Shown here in pieces: positions 24,672-32,946 of a DNA stretch of 53,120 nt (position 1 is the first letter of the stretch; each line of letters begins with the position of its first letter). A program made the translations under genes and the position numbers. The notes under the pieces were generated by a model. That model searched no databases and was not told the DNA's origin. It saw nothing but the letters and a program-made list of their open reading frames with translations. This DNA is from Salaquimonas sp. (lineage in GTDB: Bacteria; Pseudomonadota; Alphaproteobacteria; Rhizobiales; Rhizobiaceae). The stretch is taken from NCBI GenBank assembly GCA_022340185.1, contig JAJDOK010000084.1, positions 1 to 53,120 of the forward strand. The letters are read 5' to 3'.

Positions 24672-25774
24672 TGCATTCGGGAATGAGCAACATGCTGAAG
24701 AAGGATCTCGGGCTGCTGATGCTCATCATCGTGGTGGGTGCGGTGGTGGCGATCATCAATCCGAGATTCCTTTCCACGATCAACATCGCCAACACGGCGA
24801 ACCTGGTGGGCCTGTTCGGCATTTTCGCCATCGGGCAGGGCTTTGTGATCATCACGGGCGGCATCGAACTGTCCGTTGGGTCCATCATCGCCCTTCTGGG
24901 CGTGATCTTCATCGACCTCATCGCCAATCAGGGCGTGCCCTGGCCTTTGGCCATGCTGGTCGTCCTCGTTATCGGCTTCGCGATGGGGCTGGTTCACGGC
25001 CTGCTGGTCACCAAGATGAATCTTCAGCCCTTCGTGGTTACACTCTGCGGCTTGCTGATCTATCGCGGTGTCGCCCGCTTCTATACACACGACGCCACGG
25101 CGGGTTTTCCGTTCGGTGTCAATTTCCCGACGCTCGAATGGCTGACCACAGGCCGCACGGATTTCGTCGCGCTCGCGACCGGCGGCACCGTTCATTCTCT
25201 TCTCCTGCCGCATTCCTTCATGTTCATGCTTCTTCTGGCACTGGTCATGTGGTTCGTCCTGCATCGTTCGGTGTTTGGCCGTCACCTCTATGCGGTCGGC
25301 AAGAACGAGGAGGCGGCACGCTTCTCGGGTATCCGCACCACAAGGGTCATTGTCGCCGCCTATGTCATCTGCACCGTGCTGACCGCGATCGCTTCGATCT
25401 TCTTCGCCATGTACACACGCTCGATCCTGCCGTCGGGTCACGGCAATTTCTATGAGCTTTATGCCATTGCGGCCGCGGTATTGGGCGGCTTTTCGCTGCG
25501 CGGCGGAGAGGGCTCGATCGTCGGCGTGGTGCTAGGCGTGATCCTGCTGCAGGTTTTGCAGAACCTCGTCAATCTTCTCGGCATTCCCACCTCGCTCAAC
25601 TTCGCGGTGATGGGCAGCGTCATCCTGATTGGCGTGCTCGCCGACAGCGAATTTACCAGATACCGGGAGCGCAAGCGCAAACTTGGCAGATTGCCGGCAG
25701 GGCCTGGCGCCACACCGGCGGTGCACACGGCGATGACACCATCCAGTGCGAGCGAAACTGGCACCAACGCCTGA
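24671..25774 (+). CDS. Sugar ABC transporter permease (RbsC family)
   Basis: The 367-residue membrane protein carries the family motif GQGFVIITGGIELSVGSIIA, the coupling loop HLYAVGKNEEAARFSGIRT and the conserved AAAVLGGFSLRGGEGSIVG. Around ten membrane spans are visible. The last 30 residues form a hydrophilic tail rich in Pro, Ala and Thr. The ATG at 24671 is coupled to the ATPase stop (TGATG). With the ATPase and the binding protein at 22096 it forms a complete importer. Confidence 0.92.
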   Translation: MHSGMSNMLKKDLGLLMLIIVVGAVVAIINPRFLSTINIANTANLVGLFGIFAIGQGFVIITGGIELSVGSIIALLGVIFIDLIANQGVPWPLAMLVVLVIGFAMGLVHGLLVTKMNLQPFVVTLCGLLIYRGVARFYTHDATAGFPFGVNFPTLEWLTTGRTDFVALATGGTVHSLLLPHSFMFMLLLALVMWFVLHRSVFGRHLYAVGKNEEAARFSGIRTTRVIVAAYVICTVLTAIASIFFAMYTRSILPSGHGNFYELYAIAAAVLGGFSLRGGEGSIVGVVLGVILLQVLQNLVNLLGIPTSLNFAVMGSVILIGVLADSEFTRYRERKRKLGRLPAGPGATPAVHTAMTPSSASETGTNA

Positions 25775-25799
25775 CTGCCTGAATGAACGAGCAAGTGTC

Positions 25800-26870
25800 A
25801 TGAGAAGTGCAACGACCGAAAAGACGAGAAAGCCGCGAATGGCGGGCCTGCCCGCACGCCATTGGGACAGGCTGGACAATGGCGGCCTCACCTTCACCGA
25901 ACTGGGCTTCGGAACGGCGCCACTCGGCAACCTCTACCGTGCCATCGACGACGAGGACGCGCATGCCATCCTCGAACGCGCCTGGCAGGGTGGCGTCCGT
26001 CATTTCGACACCGCGCCGCTTTACGGTTTCGGTCTGTCGGAAACGCGTCTCAACCGCTTCCTGCACGGCAAGCCGCGCGGTGAATATGTGCTGTCCACAA
26101 AAGTGGGTCGCCTGCTCAAGGCAGTGCCCGCCGAACAACGCGACGGCGTTGGCAAATGGTTCGCCGTACCGAACCGAAAGGAAATCTACGACTACACCTA
26201 TGACGGGCTGATGCGCTCGTTCGAGTTCTCGCTGGAAAGGCTCGGCGTCGACCGCATTGACATCCTCTATCTCCACGACCTCGACGTGTTCAACCACGGC
26301 TCGCGCGAAGCCGTTGACGCGCATATCGAGGAATTCATGCGCAGCGGCTATTTCGCGCTGCTGAGCCTGCGCAATCAGGGAGTGATCAAGGCGTTCGGCG
26401 CGGGACTGAACGAATGGCAGGCCTGCCAGGCGCTCGCCGAGAAAGGCGACTTCGATCTGTTCCTGCTGGCCGGGCGCTACACGCTTCTGGAGCAGGAAGC
26501 GCTTGCTTCGTTCCTGCCGCTTTGCGAGCGACGCGGCATCGGCGTGATCGTTGGCGGTCCGTACAATTCCGGCATTCTGGCGAGCGGAGCGCGGGGAGGA
26601 GCGTATTACAATTACGACACGGCGCCGCAAGACATCCTGGAAAAGGTGGCTGCCATCGAGGCGGTGTGCGAGTCTCATGGCGTAAGAATGATCGATGCCG
26701 CGTTCCAGTTTCCGCTACGCCATCCCGCCGTGGTTTCGGTGATCCCGGGAGGACAGGGCCTCGACGAAATGGAGTCGAACCTTGCTGCGGCAGGGGCCTC
26801 CATTCCGCCGGCACTCTGGGCCGAACTCAAGGTCAATGGGCTGATGCGCGCCGATGCGCCAACGGGGTGA
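25800..26870 (+). CDS. Aldo/keto reductase (D-threo-aldose or L-fucose 1-dehydrogenase type)
   Basis: The 356-residue protein is an aldo/keto reductase with the tetrad Asp70, Tyr75 (HFDTAPLYGFGLSE), Lys101 (LSTKVGR) and His159 (LYLHDLDVF). The segment FGTAPLGNLYRAIDDEDAH is typical of the group containing L-fucose and D-threo-aldose 1-dehydrogenases and pyridoxal 4-dehydrogenase. In this setting it would oxidise a sugar at C1 to a lactone using NAD(P), and the next gene encodes a lactonase. The start is not firm: ATG at 25800 has a poor ribosome binding site, and ATG at 25839 is possible. The sugar could be L-fucose, L-galactose or D-arabinose (inference). Confidence 0.82.
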   Translation: MRSATTEKTRKPRMAGLPARHWDRLDNGGLTFTELGFGTAPLGNLYRAIDDEDAHAILERAWQGGVRHFDTAPLYGFGLSETRLNRFLHGKPRGEYVLSTKVGRLLKAVPAEQRDGVGKWFAVPNRKEIYDYTYDGLMRSFEFSLERLGVDRIDILYLHDLDVFNHGSREAVDAHIEEFMRSGYFALLSLRNQGVIKAFGAGLNEWQACQALAEKGDFDLFLLAGRYTLLEQEALASFLPLCERRGIGVIVGGPYNSGILASGARGGAYYNYDTAPQDILEKVAAIEAVCESHGVRMIDAAFQFPLRHPAVVSVIPGGQGLDEMESNLAAAGASIPPALWAELKVNGLMRADAPTG

Positions 26871-26880
26871 GGCAGGAAGG

Positions 26881-27726
26881 ATGAAAACCGTCGATGCCCA
26901 TCAGCATTTCTGGAATCCTGCCCGTGACGACTATGGCTGGCTTCCCGAAGGCGATGCGATCCTCGACCGCAGCTACACGCCTGCCGACCTGGAGTCGCAG
27001 TTGAAGCAGGTAGGCGTCGATGCGACGGTCCTGGTCCAGGCTGCCCCGACGCTCGAAGAAACGGAATATTTGCTGGGCATCGCCGACGTGACGCCCTTCG
27101 TCGCCGGTGTGGTCGGCTGGATCGATTTCGAAGACCGGACCCATATGGCTCACCTTCGCCGGCTTGCCAGGCACCCGAAATTCCTTGGCGTGCGCCCGAT
27201 GATCCAGAACATCCCCGAAGACGAGTGGATGTTCCGGTCGGATATCCAGTGGGCTTTCGAGACGGTGGCGGAATTGGACCTCGCCCTCGACGCGCTCGGC
27301 TTTCCCCGGCATCTGGCGAATTTCCTCAAATTGCTCAAGCGCTATCCCGACATGCGCGTCGTGCTCGACCATTGCATGAAACCCCAGATCCGCGACAGGG
27401 AGTCCGATCCCGGCCATTTCCGCTTCTGGGCAGACGGCATGTCGCGGCTTGCCGGAGAAACGCGGGCCTGCTGCAAACTGTCCGGCATCATCACCGAAAC
27501 CGGCGGGGGCTGGGACACCGACGTGCTGCGCCCCTATGCCGCCCATGTGCTCACGGCGTTCGGTTCAGACAGGGTGATGTGGGGTTCCGACTGGCCAGTC
27601 AGCCGGCTCGAGGCCGAATATGAAGAGTGGCACCGTGTAGCCCGGATATTGACGGGGGACCTTGGCGAAGCGGCCGCCAAGCGTGTCTTTGGTGAAACGG
27701 CGATCGAGTTTTATCGGCTGACTTAG
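26881..27726 (+). CDS. Amidohydrolase-family sugar lactonase
   Basis: The 281-residue protein belongs to the amidohydrolase-2 group that includes L-fuconolactonase and L-rhamnono-1,4-lactonase. Metal-binding and catalytic positions are visible: DAHQHFWNP at the start, VVLDHCMKP in the middle and MWGSDWPVS near the end. It should open the lactone made by the aldo/keto reductase next to it, giving the aldonic acid. The ATG follows GGCAGGAAGG, 10 bp after the reductase stop. Its stop is 7 bp from the convergent araD-like gene, so the two operons meet here. Confidence 0.87.
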   Translation: MKTVDAHQHFWNPARDDYGWLPEGDAILDRSYTPADLESQLKQVGVDATVLVQAAPTLEETEYLLGIADVTPFVAGVVGWIDFEDRTHMAHLRRLARHPKFLGVRPMIQNIPEDEWMFRSDIQWAFETVAELDLALDALGFPRHLANFLKLLKRYPDMRVVLDHCMKPQIRDRESDPGHFRFWADGMSRLAGETRACCKLSGIITETGGGWDTDVLRPYAAHVLTAFGSDRVMWGSDWPVSRLEAEYEEWHRVARILTGDLGEAAAKRVFGETAIEFYRLT

Positions 27727-27733
27727 GTCTTTC

Positions 27734-28651
27734 TCATTTGCCCCAGGACAGCGCCAGCACGTCCAGATCCCGCGCGAGGTTCAACAGGCGCTCCCTCGTG
27801 CGCTCGGACATGCGTTTCAGCGGATGGCGCACGGCGTCGCTCGCGATTACTCCGCCCTCTTTGAAGACCACCTTGGTCGCGCGCAGGCCGCACTGGCGGT
27901 TTTCGTGATTGATCAGTGGCAGACAGCGTCGCCAGTGTTCCAGCGCTGAACCGATATTGCCGGAGCGGTATTCGCTGATGATTGGCTTGATCTTGTCGGG
28001 GAACATCGCCGACGTCATCGAGCCGGTTGCGCCGGCATCGAGATCGGCGAGCAGGGTTACCGCTTCCTCGCCGTCGAACGGCCCTTCGATATGTTCGCCT
28101 GCAGATTCGATCAGCGCCGCCAGCTTGTCGGCGGCGAAGGGGCATTCGATTTTGAAGTAGCTGACATTCTCCAGTTCGCGCGCCAGCCTCGCCAGCAGGT
28201 CGACGCTCAGATTGACACCGGATAACGGCGCATCCTGGACCATGATCGGAATGTCGATCGCGTCGCTGACCGTCTTGTAATGTTCGAAGATGCCTTGCGG
28301 CGCTGCTTGCAGGCCGGTGCCGTGATAGGGCGGCATCATCATCACCATCGCCGCGCCCATCGCCTCGGCGTCCATGGCGCGCTGCATCGCGATACCTGTA
28401 CTGAAGTGGCTGGTCGTGACGATGATCGGCACGCGTCCGTTGGCGTGTTCGAGGCTGAGCCGCATCAGCAGCGAACGTTCCTCATCCGAAAGCAGGAACT
28501 GCTCGGAATAATTGGCGAGGATGCAGATCGCATCGACGCCCTGGTCGATCATGCAATCGATCACCCGGCGCATGCCGTCCGCGTCGACCCTGCCGTCGTC
28601 ATGAAAAGGCGTCGGCGCGACCGGCAAGATTCCCGATAACTTCTGCTTCAT
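27734..28651 (-). CDS. araD: L-2-keto-3-deoxyarabinonate dehydratase (DapA/DHDPS family)
   Basis: The 305-residue TIM-barrel protein is of the DHDPS family, with the Schiff-base lysine at Lys167 (SYFKIECPF). The segments CILANYSEQF, VIVTTSHFSTG, PPYHGTG, PIMVQDAPLSG, EGPFDGEEA and LPLINHENRQ match the Azospirillum L-2-keto-3-deoxyarabonate dehydratase as I know it. It turns 2-keto-3-deoxy-L-arabinonate into alpha-ketoglutarate semialdehyde, the pentose exit of this pathway. It is the last gene of the chvE operon, and its ATG overlaps the dgoA stop (ATGA). The semialdehyde dehydrogenase that would follow is not in the window. Confidence 0.88.
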   Translation of the reverse strand: MKQKLSGILPVAPTPFHDDGRVDADGMRRVIDCMIDQGVDAICILANYSEQFLLSDEERSLLMRLSLEHANGRVPIIVTTSHFSTGIAMQRAMDAEAMGAAMVMMMPPYHGTGLQAAPQGIFEHYKTVSDAIDIPIMVQDAPLSGVNLSVDLLARLARELENVSYFKIECPFAADKLAALIESAGEHIEGPFDGEEAVTLLADLDAGATGSMTSAMFPDKIKPIISEYRSGNIGSALEHWRRCLPLINHENRQCGLRATKVVFKEGGVIASDAVRHPLKRMSERTRERLLNLARDLDVLALSWGK

Positions 28652-29280
28652 GCCGTTTCTCCTCCATTTTCCGTGGCCGGTCCGAAAACCTCGTCATAGG
28701 TTGACACCAATCCCCTGGCTCTCATTGCCACGGTGACCGCATTGTCGCCAGGTTTGTAGAGGGCCGAGCCGATGCCGAAGCCCGAAGCACCTGCCTGTTT
28801 CCATTCCGCGAGGTTTGTGGCGGATACGCCGCCGACGGCGTGAAGTCCGACATCCGGGGGCAGGACAGCCTTGAGCGCTTTCAGGCCCTTCGGTCCCGCG
28901 ATCTCGGACGGGAACAGCTTGAGCGATTTCGCGCCGGCGCCGATCGCGGTGAAGCACTCGGTTGCCGTGAACACGCCAGGCATGGATTGCAGACCGAGTT
29001 GCAGCGCTCTTTCGATCACTTCCCGATTGCAGTTGGGAGATACGATCAGCCGTCCGCCGGCCAGCGCCACCTGGTCGACTTCTTGCGACGACAGCACCGT
29101 GCCGGCGCCGATCAGTGCGCGCTCGCCTTGGCGCGCGGACAGTTTTTCGATGCTGACGAATGGATCAGGCGAATTGAGCGGGACCTCGATGATCGTGATA
29201 CCGGCCTCGACCAGCGCGTCGCCGATGGGTTCGACTACTTCCGGCGTCACACCCCTTAGAATGGCGATGATCTCCCGCAT
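28648..29280 (-). CDS. dgoA: 2-dehydro-3-deoxy-6-phosphogalactonate aldolase
   Basis: The 210-residue protein is a KDPG/KDPGal aldolase. The catalytic Glu is Glu32 in IIEVPLNSPDP and the Schiff-base lysine Lys121 in SLKLFPSE, with GAGTVL and VSPNCN between them. The PLNSPDP and PNCN variants are typical of the galactonate enzyme rather than the glucose one. It cleaves KDPGal into pyruvate and glyceraldehyde 3-phosphate in the De Ley-Doudoroff route. The ATG at 29280 overlaps the dgoK stop (TGATG). Confidence 0.92.
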   Translation of the reverse strand: MREIIAILRGVTPEVVEPIGDALVEAGITIIEVPLNSPDPFVSIEKLSARQGERALIGAGTVLSSQEVDQVALAGGRLIVSPNCNREVIERALQLGLQSMPGVFTATECFTAIGAGAKSLKLFPSEIAGPKGLKALKAVLPPDVGLHAVGGVSATNLAEWKQAGASGFGIGSALYKPGDNAVTVAMRARGLVSTYDEVFGPATENGGETA

Positions 29281-30203
29281 CAACCTGCCTCCTCGCGCAA
29301 CAAGTCGCGCACCCTGGACAGCCCGGCCAGTGTCAGGGCCTCGGCGTCATGGCGCTCGACCAGCCCACCGGCGAATTCGATGGCGGCGGCATAGCGCCCG
29401 GCCAGTGCATCCGTGCCGACAAGATGAACTGTGCGGCCCTCCCAATAATTGCGGGTCGCCGCCAGTTCAACACCGATCAAAAGCCCGGACAGGCGCGACC
29501 GCGCTGCTTCCCGTCCGAGGCCTTCCAGCAGGGCCGTGGCCCGGATCGAAAACAGGGCTCCGGTCAGTTGCTGCGGCGTTTCAAGGCTGGTTGCAACGGC
29601 TGACATGAAGGCTTCGTCGTCACAGCCATCGCCTGCGAGCGAATGACGCAGGATCGAATGATCAGCCATGACAGCGAACATCTCGCCGGTCATGAAAGTC
29701 GAGAAACAGCGGACACGGCCGCCCTCCAGCCGCGCCCATTTGGCGTGCGTGCCGGGCAAGCATACGACTGCATCGGTAAGGCCGCGCTCGGCGATAAGCC
29801 CGGCGAGCTGGGTTTCCTCGCCGCGCATGACATCCGCCGGCTCCAACTGGCACAGGCCGGGAACGATGGCGACCGCGATGCGCCCGTCAGCCGTCTCGAC
29901 CGGGGTCAGGCCGCCGGTCGCGACCGGTTCGCATGGCACCTCACGATAGGCTGCCTCCTTCCAACCGTTCCTCGCGCCGGCCATGCCGCAAACGATAATT
30001 TGCGTCGTTGCATCAGCGCGGAGCTTATCGCCCGTCAGTGCGAGCAAAGCGCCTTCGAAATCGCCGGTCTTCAGCTTGCCCATGCCATCGGACGATGTAC
30101 GACGCACCAGCACTTCACCCGAGCTATCGAGTACCCATGCACGCAGCGTGGAAGTGCCCCAGTCAACGAGCAGGCAGTCGGCGATTTCATGATGTGAAGA
30201 CAA
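29280..30203 (-). CDS. dgoK: 2-dehydro-3-deoxygalactonokinase
   Basis: The 307-residue sugar kinase of the DgoK family has an ATPase-fold motif at the start (LLVDWGTSTLRAWVL), ICGMAGARNGWKEA, the adenosine-side motif CLPGTHAKWARLEGG and the conserved STFMTGEMFAVM. It phosphorylates 2-keto-3-deoxygalactonate to KDPGal for DgoA. The most likely start is the TTG at 30203, nine bases after the dehydrogenase stop. No ATG fits the conserved N-terminus. Confidence 0.92.
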   Translation of the reverse strand: MSSHHEIADCLLVDWGTSTLRAWVLDSSGEVLVRRTSSDGMGKLKTGDFEGALLALTGDKLRADATTQIIVCGMAGARNGWKEAAYREVPCEPVATGGLTPVETADGRIAVAIVPGLCQLEPADVMRGEETQLAGLIAERGLTDAVVCLPGTHAKWARLEGGRVRCFSTFMTGEMFAVMADHSILRHSLAGDGCDDEAFMSAVATSLETPQQLTGALFSIRATALLEGLGREAARSRLSGLLIGVELAATRNYWEGRTVHLVGTDALAGRYAAAIEFAGGLVERHDAEALTLAGLSRVRDLLREEAG

Positions 30204-30212
30204 GTCGAAGTC

Positions 30213-31166
30213 TCATGCGTAGAAGGGTTCTACAGCGATGCGCCGCCCGAGAAGCATGGCGTCGGCGACGAGCGCCAGTGGCGCGATGTCCATGTCGATG
30301 GCGCCGGTGCGTACAAGTTCCGCCATGCGCGCGTACAGGCGCGGATATTCGCCATTCAGCGGATCTCCGCTCTGATCGGGAGTTGGCAGTTTGTTGCCAT
30401 CGATGGCGAGTTCGGCGCCGCCGCCGGAAAGAAGCATGTGCCCCTCGCTCGTTTCAGCTTCGATCGTCCAGATCTGATCGCCTTCCTCACCCCAGTCAAA
30501 GAGAGCGCAGACATCATCCGCATGCGGATGGCGGAAAGTCAGCGAGGCAGCGATGGGCGTCTGCCGATTTGCCGGAAACTGGAGCAGCGCTCCCTTTAAC
30601 TGTACCGGATCGGGAACGATTTCCGTCAGGATAGACAAAGCGTTGATGCCTGGATCGAACACACCGAAACCGCCAGGTTCCCATATCCAGTCCTGCCCAG
30701 GATGCCAGCGTCGCACGTCTTCCTTCCAGGTGACGGAGAGTCGGTGAAGCCGCTTGTCTTTCAGCCACATCTTTGCCGCGGCAACCTGTGGCGCCTGGCG
30801 CGAATGCCATGTAGCGAAGATCGAAACCCTGGCTTCCTGCGCCTTCGCTTTCAGTTGCAGGCATTCTGAGATGGTGGCGCCAGGCGGCTTCTCGAGCATC
30901 ACGTGTCGTCCTGCAGCGATGGAGGCGATCGCGTATGCGAACCGCGATGCGGGGGGCATGCACAGCGACACGACCTCGATATCGGGGCGCGCTTCGAGCA
31001 TCGTTTCGACGTCACGGAATGACTCGGTGCCGTTGATTGAATGATTGCGCGAAACGGTTGCAGCAAGCTGCCAGTCCGGTGAAGCCGCGATCGAGGGTAC
31101 ATGCTGATCGCGTGCGATCTTGCCGATCCCGACCAGTGCAATCTTCATGGGTGACGATTGGGCCAT
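30213..31166 (-). CDS. D-galactose/L-arabinose 1-dehydrogenase (Gfo/Idh/MocA family)
   Basis: The 317-residue protein has a Rossmann fold starting MKIALVGIGKIARDQHVPSI. It carries EKPPGATISE (the family's Glu-Lys-Pro), ATWHSRQAP, VRRWHPGQDWIWEPGG and GVFDPGINALSI, all closely matching the Azospirillum L-arabinose and Pseudomonas D-galactose 1-dehydrogenases. It oxidises the sugar at C1 with NAD(P) to the lactone. The ATG at 31166 overlaps the dehydratase stop (TGATG); the ATG at 31148 is an alternative. It supplies aldonate for the dehydratase encoded just upstream in the same operon. Confidence 0.9.
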   Translation of the reverse strand: MAQSSPMKIALVGIGKIARDQHVPSIAASPDWQLAATVSRNHSINGTESFRDVETMLEARPDIEVVSLCMPPASRFAYAIASIAAGRHVMLEKPPGATISECLQLKAKAQEARVSIFATWHSRQAPQVAAAKMWLKDKRLHRLSVTWKEDVRRWHPGQDWIWEPGGFGVFDPGINALSILTEIVPDPVQLKGALLQFPANRQTPIAASLTFRHPHADDVCALFDWGEEGDQIWTIEAETSEGHMLLSGGGAELAIDGNKLPTPDQSGDPLNGEYPRLYARMAELVRTGAIDMDIAPLALVADAMLLGRRIAVEPFYA

Positions 31167-32908
31167 CAGTGCGAATCCCGTCCAACCGGAGCGCCGCGGC
31201 ACCCTTTGAGGAAGTCCAGATCGGCCCCGGTATCCGCGCCCTGGACATGAGTCTGGTGCAGCCAGGCGTAACCCGATGCCGGCTGGTCGCCGGGCGCGGC
31301 CCAGTCCGACAGGCGCGTCGACAATTCCTCGTCCGGTATGTCGAGGTGCAGTCGCCGTTGCGGGACATCCAGCTCGATCATGTCGCCATCGCGCACGATT
31401 GCCAGCGGTCCGCCGCTCGCGGCTTCAGGCGATGTATGCAATACGACGGTGCCATAGGCGGTTCCGGACATGCGGGCATCCGATATGCGCACCATGTCGG
31501 TAATGCCTTTTTTGAGTATCTTGGGCGGCAGGCCCATATTCCCGACTTCCGCCATGCCGGGATAACCCTTCGGGCCGCAATTCTTCAGCACGAGTACGCA
31601 GGTCTCGTCCACATCAAGCGCATCGTCGTCGATACGCTTTTTGTAGTCGTCGATGTCTTCGAAGACCACGGCGCGCCCGCGATGGGTGAGCAGATGCGGG
31701 GAAGCGGCGGAAGGCTTGATCACTGCGCCATTTGGAGAAAGGTTTCCCTTGAGTACGGCGATGCCGCCCTGTGCGGTCAGTGCTTTTTCAACCGGCAGGA
31801 TGACGTCCTCGTTCTGGTTCACGACATCCTTGACCTGGTCCCAGATGCTTTCCCCGGATACGGTAAGAGCCTCCCTGTTCAGCATCCCTGCTTCGCCGAG
31901 CCGTTTCAACACGACCGGAAGCCCGCCGGCGTAGAAGAATTCCTCCATCAGATATTTGCCCGACGGCATCAGGTTAACGATCGTCGGAATATCGCGGCCA
32001 AACCTGTCCCAATCGTCCAGGGTAAGATCGACGCCGACTCTTCCGGCGATGGCGAGGAGATGGATAACCGCATTTGTCGACCCCCCGATCGCGCCATTGG
32101 TACGGATTGCGTTCTCGAAGGCTTGCCGGGTCAGGACATCGGACGGTTTCAGATCGTCCTTGACCATTTGCACGATCCGCCGCCCGGAAAGTTGTGCCAT
32201 CGTCCGGCGGCGGCTGTCGACGGCGGGAATGGCCGCGTTGCCCGAGAGCGCCATGCCGAGCGCCTCCGCCATGGAGGCCATGGTGGAAGCAGTCCCCATC
32301 GTGTTGCACGACCCTGGTGAGCGCGACATCGAGGCTTCCGCTTCGAGAAATTGCTCCGCTGACATTTCGCCGGCCTTCACTGCCTCGGAGAACTTCCACA
32401 GATGCGTGCCCGAACCGACACGTTCGCCCTGGAAGTAACCGTTCAACATGGGACCGCCGGTCACCATAATCGAGGGCAGGTCGGTGGAAGCCGCGCCCAT
32501 CAGCAGGCTGGGCGTGGTCTTGTCGCAGCCAACCATCAAGACGACACCGTCCATGGGTTGGCCGCGTATCGCCTCCTCCACCGCCATCGCGGCGAGATTC
32601 CTGAACATCATCGCGGTTGGCCGGAATGAGCTTTCCGCGGTGGAGAATACGGGCACTTCGACCGGGAACCCGCCGGCCTCGTACACGCCGTTTTTCACCC
32701 GTTCCGCCAGATCCCGCAGATGCGCGTTGCAAGGCGTGAGCTCCGACCATGTGTTGAGGATGCCGATGACCGGGCGGCCGTCGAACATGTCGTGCGGAAA
32801 CCCTTGGTTCTTCATCCAGCCGCGATGATAGATCTGGTCTCGACCCGTACCGCCGAACCACTCCTGCGACCGCAATCGGCGCGGCCATATGGCGGGCTTG
32901 AAGCTCAT
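31166..32908 (-). CDS. Arabinonate/galactonate dehydratase (IlvD/Edd family)
   Basis: The 580-residue protein matches the Rhizobium L-arabinonate dehydratase throughout. It has RSQEWFGGTGRDQIYHRGW near the start and three Fe-S cysteines in LTPCNAHL, GCDKTTPS and SPGSCNTMGT. The active-site serine is in ARMSGTAYG, and the C-terminus carries GADTGADLDFLKGCRGA. It removes water from L-arabinonate. The characterised relative also takes D-galactonate and D-fuconate, which fits the two downstream branches here. The ATG at 32908 gives the conserved N-terminus. It lies 38 bp after gguB in the operon. In Agrobacterium this place is held by gguC. Confidence 0.92.
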   Translation of the reverse strand: MSFKPAIWPRRLRSQEWFGGTGRDQIYHRGWMKNQGFPHDMFDGRPVIGILNTWSELTPCNAHLRDLAERVKNGVYEAGGFPVEVPVFSTAESSFRPTAMMFRNLAAMAVEEAIRGQPMDGVVLMVGCDKTTPSLLMGAASTDLPSIMVTGGPMLNGYFQGERVGSGTHLWKFSEAVKAGEMSAEQFLEAEASMSRSPGSCNTMGTASTMASMAEALGMALSGNAAIPAVDSRRRTMAQLSGRRIVQMVKDDLKPSDVLTRQAFENAIRTNGAIGGSTNAVIHLLAIAGRVGVDLTLDDWDRFGRDIPTIVNLMPSGKYLMEEFFYAGGLPVVLKRLGEAGMLNREALTVSGESIWDQVKDVVNQNEDVILPVEKALTAQGGIAVLKGNLSPNGAVIKPSAASPHLLTHRGRAVVFEDIDDYKKRIDDDALDVDETCVLVLKNCGPKGYPGMAEVGNMGLPPKILKKGITDMVRISDARMSGTAYGTVVLHTSPEAASGGPLAIVRDGDMIELDVPQRRLHLDIPDEELSTRLSDWAAPGDQPASGYAWLHQTHVQGADTGADLDFLKGCRGAPVGRDSH

Positions 32909-32946
32909 GTGTTTAGCCTGGAGACACGTAGCTCGCACAACATGGA

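Noticed and set aside
31166-32908. Dihydroxy-acid dehydratase (IlvD) of branched-chain amino acid synthesis
   Set aside because: The sequence matches sugar-acid dehydratases more closely and lies in a sugar operon.
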